Positions 57,692 to 64,000 of a DNA stretch of 64,000 bases are shown piece by piece. A model generated the notes under the pieces. It was not told the origin of the DNA. It was given only the letters and a program-made list of their open reading frames with translations, and did not search any database. Each line of letters begins with the position of its first letter. Positions within the stretch are counted from its first letter, which is position 1. Both the position numbers and the translations under genes were made by a program. This DNA is from Methylobacterium sp. FF17 (GTDB lineage Bacteria; Pseudomonadota; Alphaproteobacteria; Rhizobiales; Beijerinckiaceae), in NCBI RefSeq assembly GCF_025813715.1, contig NZ_CP107532.1, forward strand, positions 4,870,001-4,934,000. Direction: 5' to 3'.

Positions 57692-57941
57692 GCACAGCAG
57701 CCAATCGGGTTGGTATCCGGGGAAAGGCTCCAGCAAGAAACGAACCGTCGCGCGCGTGACGCGCCAAGACGTGCCATCCGGCGGATGATGAAAATTTTGA
57801 CGTTCGACCCGCAGGAGCGCACGCGCGGTGGGCGGAACGCCGTGGTTTTACGCAAGGCGCGGCCGCGCTGCAGCCTATTTGGCCTTCCTCTTCATGCCCT
57901 CAACTCGGACAATCCGCCGGTCACGGGACGAGGCAACAGCG

Positions 57942-59168
57942 ATGGTCGAATTCACGAGACGCAGCTTCCTGGGAACGGCGGCAACCCTGTCGGCCCCGGC
58001 CATCATTCGGCCGGCCTGGGCCGCCGACACGATCAAACTCGGTTGCCTGTTCTCTTCCTCGGGGACGATGGCCAATCTCGAGGGCCGCCTGAACCACGTG
58101 GTGCGCATGGCCGCGGACGGGATCAACACGAAGGGCGGCGTCAACGGCCGGCGCATCGAGGTCGTGACCTCGGACCCGGCCTCGGACTGGCCGCTCTACG
58201 CGCAGATCGGCCGGCAGATGCTGCAGCAGGAGAAGGTCGCGGCCCTGTTCGGCTGCTGGACCTCCGTCTCGCGAAAATCCGTGCTGCCGGTGGTCGAACA
58301 GAATGACGGGCTGCTGTTCTATCCGCTGCACTTCGAGGGCGACGAGAACTCAAAGAACATCGTCTACGTGAACTCGCCCCCGGCGAGCTCGGTGCTGCCG
58401 GCGGTCGATTACCTGATGGGTGCCGAAGGCGTCGGCGCAAAGCGCTTCTTCATGATCGGCTCGGACTACGTCTGGCCGCGGACCATCAACAAGCAGCTCA
58501 AGGCCTATTGGGCATCCAAGGGCATCGCCGAGACGGCCTGGCGCGAGGAATACGTGCCCCTCGGCTTCTCCAACTTCCAGACCCTGGTGAACCAGATCCG
58601 CAGCTTCGCCGCGCAGCCCGGCGGGCAGCCCATCGTGGTGCTCACCGTGGTCGGATCCTCGATTCCGGATTTCCTGCGTGAGTTCGCGAACCAGGGCATC
58701 CGCGCCACCGACGTGCCGATCCTCGGCCTCGACATGGTGGAGGCCGATCTCGAAGGCCTCGACACCGCGCCGCTGGTCGGCCACCTGAACTGCTGGGCCT
58801 ATCTCCAGGCCGCCAAGGCCGAGGCCAACACCCGGTTCCTGTCGGAGTGGGCGGCCTACGTGAAGGCCAAGGGCGTGCCCTTCAGCGCCGACACGGTCAT
58901 CGACCCGATGGTCTCGGCCTACGACAGCGTCCAGCTCTGGGCGCTGGCCGCCGCCAAGGCCGGCAGCTTCGACGTGCCGGAGGTGCGCAAGGCGTTCGCC
59001 GGCCTCAGCTTCGCCGATCCGTCCGGCTACACCCTGACGATGACGGGCGAGAACAACTACGTCGCCCGCGGCGTGTTCATCGGCTCCGTCAACGAGAAGC
59101 AGGGCTTCGACATCCTCTGGCAATCGCCCGATGCCCCCAAGCCCGTGCCGTTCAGCCCGTATGGTTGA
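57942..59168 (+). CDS. urtA: Urea/short-chain amide ABC transporter substrate-binding protein
   Basis: The 408-residue protein has a Tat signal (FTRRSFLGTAATL, cleavage near PAWAA) and the UrtA/FmdD fold: KLGCLFSSSGTMANLEG, AALFGCWTSVSRKSVLPV and FYPLHFEGDENSKNIVY. UrtA binds urea; the related FmdD binds short amides and urea. The amidase gene at the end of the cluster makes both plausible. ATG 57942 is the start that opens with the Tat signal. Its 3' end overlaps urtB by 8 bp. Confidence 0.9.
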   Translation: MVEFTRRSFLGTAATLSAPAIIRPAWAADTIKLGCLFSSSGTMANLEGRLNHVVRMAADGINTKGGVNGRRIEVVTSDPASDWPLYAQIGRQMLQQEKVAALFGCWTSVSRKSVLPVVEQNDGLLFYPLHFEGDENSKNIVYVNSPPASSVLPAVDYLMGAEGVGAKRFFMIGSDYVWPRTINKQLKAYWASKGIAETAWREEYVPLGFSNFQTLVNQIRSFAAQPGGQPIVVLTVVGSSIPDFLREFANQGIRATDVPILGLDMVEADLEGLDTAPLVGHLNCWAYLQAAKAEANTRFLSEWAAYVKAKGVPFSADTVIDPMVSAYDSVQLWALAAAKAGSFDVPEVRKAFAGLSFADPSGYTLTMTGENNYVARGVFIGSVNEKQGFDILWQSPDAPKPVPFSPYG

Positions 59169-60798
59169 GGGCGTGGGACGGGTCTGGCTCGCCGGCCTTC
59201 TGGTCTGGGCCGCGAGCCTGATGGTACCGCCGGCCCTCGCGGCCGGTCTGGGCCTTGATCGGGCCGCTTTCGCCGCCGCCCTGTGCGGGGACGGCGCGGC
59301 GCAGACGAGCGCCGTCGAGACGTTCCTGCGCCGCTCCGCGGAGGCGGAGGCGGGCGACGTCGCCTGGGCCGGCACCACCCTGCGTGCGCTCCTAGACCGG
59401 CGCCTCGCCTGTCTCGGCGAGACGGTCGTGATCCTCGACCGCGCGGGCGCCGCCGACGGCCTCGATGCGGCCACCGGGACGGCGCGTCCGGCCACGGGCG
59501 GGCGCTCGCCCGTGCTCGGCCTGCGCCAGCGCGCCCTCATCGAGACGGCGTCGGGCGTCGCAACGCTGCTGACCGGGTCGAGCGCAGATGCGCGCAAGGG
59601 CGCCCTCGCCACCGTGGAGCGCCGCATCGCCTCGGTGCCGGAGCCCGTCCTCCGGCGCGCGGCCGCCGCCGAGGCCGATGCCGGCCTGAAGGCGAGCCTC
59701 GCGGCCGTCGTCGAATCCGCCGCGCTGTCCTCGCCCGATCCGGCGCGCCGTCTCGCGGCGATCCGGGCGGTCGCCGAGGCCCCCTCGGGCGCGGCGTTCT
59801 CGCGCCTCTCGGCGCTCAAGGCCGATCCGGCCTACGGCGCCGATCCGGCCTTCCGCACGGTCCTCGATGCGGCGCTCGCCAGAGTCGAGCGCTCGGTTTC
59901 CCTCGGGAACGCCCTCGCGGTGCTCTACAACGGCCTGAGCTTCGCCAGCATCCTGTTCATGGCGGCGGCCGGTCTGGCGATCATCTTCGGGCTGATGGGC
60001 GTCATCAACCTCGCCCAGGGCGAGTTCATCATGATCGGCGCCTACGCCACCTATGGGGTGCAGGAGGCCATCCGACGCATCGCACCGGCCTGGCTCGACG
60101 CCTACCTCCTCGTCGCCATCCCCGTCGCGTTCCTGGCCTCGGCGCTCGTCGGCATCGCCATCGAGGCTCTGATCCTGCGCCATCTCTACCGGCGCCCGCT
60201 GATGAGCCTGCTGGCGACCTGGGCGGTGAGCCTGTTCCTCATCAACGGGGTCCGCGTCGCGATCGGGTCGCAGAACCTGCAATTCGCGATGCCGTCCTAC
60301 GTCAGTGGCGGCGTGCCGCTCTATGCGGATTTCGTGGTCACCTGGAACCGCCTCTTCGCCATCGCCTTCGCGGCCGTCACCCTCGTGCTGACGCTCGTGA
60401 TCCTGAAGCGCACCCCGCTGGGCCTCGATATCCGCGCGGTCACGCAGAACCGCGACATGGCCGCCTGCCTCGGCATCCGCACCCGGCGGGTCGACCGCCT
60501 CGCCTTCGGCTTCGGCTCGGGGCTCGCCGGCCTCGCGGGCGTCGCCCTCTGTCCGATCTACAGCGTGAACCCCGGCATGGGCGCCAACTTCATCGTCGAC
60601 AGCTTCATGGTGGTGGTGCTTGGCGGCGTCGGCACCGTGGTCGGAACCCTGGTGGCGGCGCTCGGCATCGGCGGGGCCAACGTGCTGATCGAACCGCTCT
60701 ACGGCGCCGTCGCCGCCAAGGTGATCGTGCTCGTGGGGATCATCCTGTTCCTGCAGCGCCGGCCCGAAGGCTTGTTCGCCGTGAGGCGTCGGCGATGA
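59161..60798 (+). CDS. urtB: Urea/amide ABC transporter permease UrtB with long N-terminal domain
   Basis: The 545-residue protein starts with a signal sequence (VWLAGLLVWAASLMVPPALA) and about 220 periplasmic residues of unknown role, as is normal for UrtB. A LivH-type permease follows (INLAQGEFIMIGAYATYG, LDIRAVTQNRDMAACLGI). It overlaps urtC by 4 bp. Confidence 0.92.
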   Translation: MVEGVGRVWLAGLLVWAASLMVPPALAAGLGLDRAAFAAALCGDGAAQTSAVETFLRRSAEAEAGDVAWAGTTLRALLDRRLACLGETVVILDRAGAADGLDAATGTARPATGGRSPVLGLRQRALIETASGVATLLTGSSADARKGALATVERRIASVPEPVLRRAAAAEADAGLKASLAAVVESAALSSPDPARRLAAIRAVAEAPSGAAFSRLSALKADPAYGADPAFRTVLDAALARVERSVSLGNALAVLYNGLSFASILFMAAAGLAIIFGLMGVINLAQGEFIMIGAYATYGVQEAIRRIAPAWLDAYLLVAIPVAFLASALVGIAIEALILRHLYRRPLMSLLATWAVSLFLINGVRVAIGSQNLQFAMPSYVSGGVPLYADFVVTWNRLFAIAFAAVTLVLTLVILKRTPLGLDIRAVTQNRDMAACLGIRTRRVDRLAFGFGSGLAGLAGVALCPIYSVNPGMGANFIVDSFMVVVLGGVGTVVGTLVAALGIGGANVLIEPLYGAVAAKVIVLVGIILFLQRRPEGLFAVRRRR

Positions 60799-61907
60799 GC
60801 GGCGCCGTGGACGCGCTTCCGCGGAAGACGGCCCGGCGGGCCGGCCCGAGCCTCGGGAGCGACCCGCTGCTGGCGGGCCTCGTCGCCACGATCGTGGCGG
60901 CTGCCGTCATCCTCCTGGTACTCCAGCCCGCCCCCTACCTCGTCAACATGGTCGGGCAGCTCGCCGCCTTCGCGATCCTGGCCGTCTCCCTCGACCTCGT
61001 CTGGGGCTATCTCGGCATCCTCAGCCTCGGGCACGGGCTGTTCTTCGCCATCGGCGGCTACGTCTGCGCCATGCACCTGCTCGCCCACGCCTACGCGGTC
61101 ACCGGTGTGGCCCCGGACCTGATGCAGTTCATGGGCTGGAAGAGCCTGCCCGCCTATTGGACCGGGCTGACCAGCGCGCCCTACGCGCTGGGCCTCGCCC
61201 TGGTGCTCGCGGCGGGCGTCGCCTTCGTGTTCGGCTTCGCCTCGTTCCGCTCGCGGGTGAACGGCGTCTACTTCTCGATCATCAGCCAGGCGCTGGTCTA
61301 CGTCGCCATGCTGCTGATGTTTCGCAACGACACCGGGCTCGGCGGCAACAACGGCATGACGGGGTTCTCCGTGCTGTTCGGCTGGCCGATGGGGACGCCC
61401 GGCGTGGTGACCGGGCTCGCGGTCGCGACCCTCCTGACCCTGGCCGGCGTGCTCGCCGGCGCGCGGGCCCTGGTGGCGAGCCCGATCGGACGCCGGATGC
61501 TCGCCTGCCGGGACGACGAAGCGCGCCTGCGCACGCTCGGCTACGGCACCACGCGCCTGAAGCTCGGGATCTGGTGCCTCTCGGCCGTCATCGCGGCGCT
61601 CGCCGGCATCCTGTATGTGCCGCAGGTCGGGATCATCAACCCGCGCGTGCTCAGCCCCGATCTCTCCATCGAGATCGCGGTCTGGGTCGCCATCGGCGGC
61701 ATGGGCCGGCTCGGGGGCGCGGTGATCGGCGCCGTGGCGGTGAACGCCCTCAAGTTCTGGTTGAGCGCCGCGATGCCGGAGGCCTGGCCGTTCATCCTCT
61801 CGGGCCTCGTTCTCGCGGTGGTGCTGGGCCTGCCCAACGGCTTCCTCGACCTCGCCGCCCTTCGGCTCAGGCCCACATGGCTCCGGCGCGGAGGAGCGCA
61901 GCCGTGA
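60795..61907 (+). CDS. urtC: Urea/amide ABC transporter permease UrtC
   Basis: The 370-residue LivM-type permease has about ten helices and signatures WGYLGILSLGHGLFFAIGGY, GGNNGMTGF, GRRMLACRDDEARLRTLGY and IGGMGRLGGAVIGA. It starts at ATG 60795 within the urtB end and overlaps urtD by 4 bp. Confidence 0.93.
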   Translation: MSGAVDALPRKTARRAGPSLGSDPLLAGLVATIVAAAVILLVLQPAPYLVNMVGQLAAFAILAVSLDLVWGYLGILSLGHGLFFAIGGYVCAMHLLAHAYAVTGVAPDLMQFMGWKSLPAYWTGLTSAPYALGLALVLAAGVAFVFGFASFRSRVNGVYFSIISQALVYVAMLLMFRNDTGLGGNNGMTGFSVLFGWPMGTPGVVTGLAVATLLTLAGVLAGARALVASPIGRRMLACRDDEARLRTLGYGTTRLKLGIWCLSAVIAALAGILYVPQVGIINPRVLSPDLSIEIAVWVAIGGMGRLGGAVIGAVAVNALKFWLSAAMPEAWPFILSGLVLAVVLGLPNGFLDLAALRLRPTWLRRGGAQP

Positions 61908-62614
61908 GCGCCCTCGTCATCGACAGCCTCAGCGTGGTTTTCGGCGCCTTCCGGGCTCTCGACGCCCTCTCGCTCGCGGTCGACGCGGGCGAGGTCCGCG
62001 CGGTGATCGGTCCGAACGGCGCCGGCAAGACGACCCTCCTCGACGCCATCACGGGGATCAGCCGGCCGAAATCCGGGCGCATCCTGCTCGGCGACAGCCT
62101 CGACCTGACGAAACGATCCGAGGCCGAGATCGCGCGGGCCGGGGTTCGCCGCAAGTTCCAGAAGCCGAGCGTCTTCCCGGCCCTGACGGTGCGCGAGAAT
62201 CTGAGCCTCGGCTGCGGCCCCGACTGTCCCACGCGGGACCGGGCGGGCCGCCTCGCTTCCGCCCTGTCCGAGACCGGCCTGGAGGCGCGGGCCGACACCC
62301 TCGCCGGGGCGCTGGCGCATGGCGAGAAGCAGTGGCTCGAGATCGGGATGGTGCTGGCCTCCGCGCCCCGCGTCCTCCTCCTCGACGAGCCGGTGGCGGG
62401 CCTGTCCGATGCCGAGACCGCCCGCACCGCCGAACTGATCGGCGCGCTGCGTCGGCCCGACCGGGCGATCCTGGTGATCGAGCACGACATGGCCTTCGTC
62501 GAGGCGGTGGCCGACCGGGTCACCGTGCTGCACGAAGGCCGGACCCTGTTCGAGGGCGGCATGGCCGCCGCCCGGGCCGATGCCCGCGTGATCGAGGTGT
62601 TTCTCGGACGATGA
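61904..62614 (+). CDS. urtD: Urea/amide ABC transporter ATPase UrtD
   Basis: The 236-residue LivG-type ATPase has Walker A GPNGAGKTT, FQKPSVFPALTVRENL, a signature region ALAHGEKQWLEIGMVLA (AHGEKQ in place of LSGG, as in UrtD), Walker B VLLLDEPVAGLSD and VIEHDM. It starts with GTG 61904. Confidence 0.93.
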   Translation: MSALVIDSLSVVFGAFRALDALSLAVDAGEVRAVIGPNGAGKTTLLDAITGISRPKSGRILLGDSLDLTKRSEAEIARAGVRRKFQKPSVFPALTVRENLSLGCGPDCPTRDRAGRLASALSETGLEARADTLAGALAHGEKQWLEIGMVLASAPRVLLLDEPVAGLSDAETARTAELIGALRRPDRAILVIEHDMAFVEAVADRVTVLHEGRTLFEGGMAAARADARVIEVFLGR

Positions 62615-63339
62615 GCCACGCCCCGGACCCGACGCTCCATCCGCCGGTCGGCCTCGCGGTCACCGGCCTCGACCAGCATTACGGCAGTGCCCAGGTGCTG
62701 CGGAACGTCGGCGTCTCCGTCGCGCCGGGGACCTGCCTCGCGGTGCTCGGACGGAACGGCGCCGGTAAGACCACCCTGCTGCGCTGCCTGACCGGGCTGA
62801 TTCCGGTGAGCCGGGGCACCATCCGGCTCGACGGCGGCGATATCACCCGTTTGCCCCCGGACCGACGCGCGCGGGCGGGGCTCGCGATCGTGCCTCAGGG
62901 ACGGGAGATCTTCGCCGATCTCAGCGTCGCCGAGAACCTGCGCGTCGCCGCCCGTGCCCACGGGCTGGAGCGCGGCAGCGCCGTCGAAGAGGCTGCAGCG
63001 CTCTTTCCGGCCTTGCGCGACCTCTGGCACCGGCCGGGCGGAAACCTCTCGGGCGGCCAGCAGCAGCAGCTCGCCATCGCGCGGGCTCTCGCCACCCGGC
63101 CGCGCATCCTGCTTCTCGACGAGCCGACGGAGGGCATCCAGCCGTCCATCGTCTCGGCGATCGAGGGGGTGATCGAAGGGCTCAAGGGCCGGATCACCGT
63201 GGTCCTCGTGGAGCAATATCTCGACTTCGCGATCCGTCTCGCCGACGCCTTCGTGGTGCTCTCGCGCGGCAGCGTGGTCGAGCAGGGCTCCCGCGAAGAC
63301 CTGAGCCACGACGCCGTTTCGCGTCACATCACCGTCTGA
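62611..63339 (+). CDS. urtE: Urea/amide ABC transporter ATPase UrtE
   Basis: The 242-residue LivF-type ATPase has Walker A GRNGAGKTT, IVPQGREIFADLSVAENL, signature LSGGQQQQLAIARAL, Walker B ILLLDEPTEGIQPS and LVEQYLDFA. It completes the five-gene importer and overlaps urtD by 4 bp. Confidence 0.94.
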   Translation: MSHAPDPTLHPPVGLAVTGLDQHYGSAQVLRNVGVSVAPGTCLAVLGRNGAGKTTLLRCLTGLIPVSRGTIRLDGGDITRLPPDRRARAGLAIVPQGREIFADLSVAENLRVAARAHGLERGSAVEEAAALFPALRDLWHRPGGNLSGGQQQQLAIARALATRPRILLLDEPTEGIQPSIVSAIEGVIEGLKGRITVVLVEQYLDFAIRLADAFVVLSRGSVVEQGSREDLSHDAVSRHITV

Positions 63340-63361
63340 CACGCCGGACCCAGGAGCCCGC

Positions 63362-64000
63362 ATGGCCCAGCATCACGAGATCCCCGCGACCCCCGACACC
63401 ATGGTGCTGGGCTACTTCGACGCCGCCCTGCCGCCCGTGCTGGAGGTGGCCTCCGGTGATACCGTCACGCTGCACTCGTTCCCGGCGGGGGGACGGGAAT
63501 CGCTCCACCCCGATCCCGCGCGGGTGCCGGAGGATTATCGCCTCGCGCTCGATACGCTGGCGCAGGGGGCCGGCCCGCACTTCGTCACCGGGCCGGTGCA
63601 CGTGCGCGGCGCCGAACCCGGCGACGTGCTCCAGGTCGACATCCTCGACCTGAAGTTCCGCATGGACTGGGGCTTCGTGGCGATTCTGCCGCTCCTCGGC
63701 ACCCTGCCGGACGAGTTCACCGACTACGAGACCGTCCACCCGGACATCGACGTGGCCCGCGGCGTCGCCGTACTGCCCTGGGGCACGGAACTGCCCCTCG
63801 ATCCGTTCTTCGGGATCATGGGCACGGCCCCGCCCGCCGCCTGGGGCCGGGTCGGAACGCCGGTCCCGCGCGGCTTCGGCGGCAACATGGACAACAAGGA
63901 ACTCAAGGTCGGAACCACCCTCTACCTGCCGGTCTACAATCCGGGGGCGGGCTTCTACGCGGGCGACGGGCACGGGGTGCAGGGCGACGGCGAGGTCTGC
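63362..64000 (+). CDS. fmdA: Acetamidase/formamidase (3' end cut by window)
   Basis: FmdA/AmdA hydrolyses formamide or acetamide to ammonia and the acid. The 213 visible residues show the family core: VLEVASGDTVTLHSF, VTGPVHVRGAEPGDVLQVDI, FFGIMGTAPP, GGNMDNKEL and GDGHGVQGDGEVC. The gene lies 22 bp after urtE, so import and hydrolysis are coupled; FmdA with an amide/urea importer is known from Methylophilus. It also takes the product chain of nitrile hydratase one step further, from amide to ammonia. Confidence 0.93.
   Translation, partial: MAQHHEIPATPDTMVLGYFDAALPPVLEVASGDTVTLHSFPAGGRESLHPDPARVPEDYRLALDTLAQGAGPHFVTGPVHVRGAEPGDVLQVDILDLKFRMDWGFVAILPLLGTLPDEFTDYETVHPDIDVARGVAVLPWGTELPLDPFFGIMGTAPPAAWGRVGTPVPRGFGGNMDNKELKVGTTLYLPVYNPGAGFYAGDGHGVQGDGEVC

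Noticed and set aside
57737..57941. Sigma-54 promoter before urtA
   Set aside because: No GG-N10-GC pair with acceptable flanks was found, unlike the clear site before the cyanate operon.

Overview
The window is a very GC-rich (about 70%) alphaproteobacterial chromosome segment. Gene families, tight ATGA/GTGA gene overlaps, small secreted proteins ending in GGPA, and palindromic intergenic DNA suggest Methylobacteriaceae or another member of Hyphomicrobiales. This placement is an inference; no rRNA or taxonomic marker is present. No tRNA, rRNA, CRISPR array or complete insertion sequence was seen.

Layout. (1) 1-12.2 kb: a respiratory block with an SCO-type copper chaperone (cut by the window edge) divergent from alternative complex III (actA, actB, a fused actC-actD, actE, actF), one uncharacterised membrane protein, and a caa3-type oxygen reductase (subunits II, I, III, IV). 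Almost all genes overlap by 4 bp, so quinol-to-oxygen electron transfer is encoded as one operon. (2) 12.4-21.1 kb: malonate use. A GntR regulator and the MadL/MadM transporter diverge from malonate decarboxylase mdcACDEGBH. (3) 21.2-30.7 kb: an aldo/keto reductase, a hydroxypyruvate isomerase-like protein, UV damage endonuclease, several small membrane or secreted proteins, a TonB-dependent receptor with a DUF2946 protein, and NDH-2. (4) 30.7-36.1 kb: a two-part YeeE/YedE transporter, a NitT/TauT-type ABC importer and a chromate transporter. (5) 36.2-44 kb: cobalt-type nitrile hydratase (alpha, beta, activator) and a 2000-residue transglutaminase-like/DUF4011/SF1-helicase/Vsr-like nuclease/DUF3320 protein that may be antiviral. 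(6) 44.1-48.9 kb: an ECF sigma factor operon (sigma, anti-sigma, catalase-like peroxidase, cytochrome b561) divergent from a small secreted protein; both sides carry the same GGAATAA-N14-CGTC promoter. (7) 49.2-57.1 kb: an HD protein of the cyanamide hydratase type with a GlxA-like regulator, then a sigma-54 activator divergent from a cyanate importer and cyanase, preceded by a good -24/-12 promoter. (8) 57.3-64 kb: a solitary IS3-type orfA, then a urea/short-chain amide ABC importer (urtABCDE-like) and an acetamidase/formamidase cut by the window end.

Regions 5, 7 and 8 together look like a nitrogen-scavenging neighbourhood. Nitriles become amides, cyanate becomes ammonia and CO2, cyanamide may become urea, and urea or amides are imported and hydrolysed.
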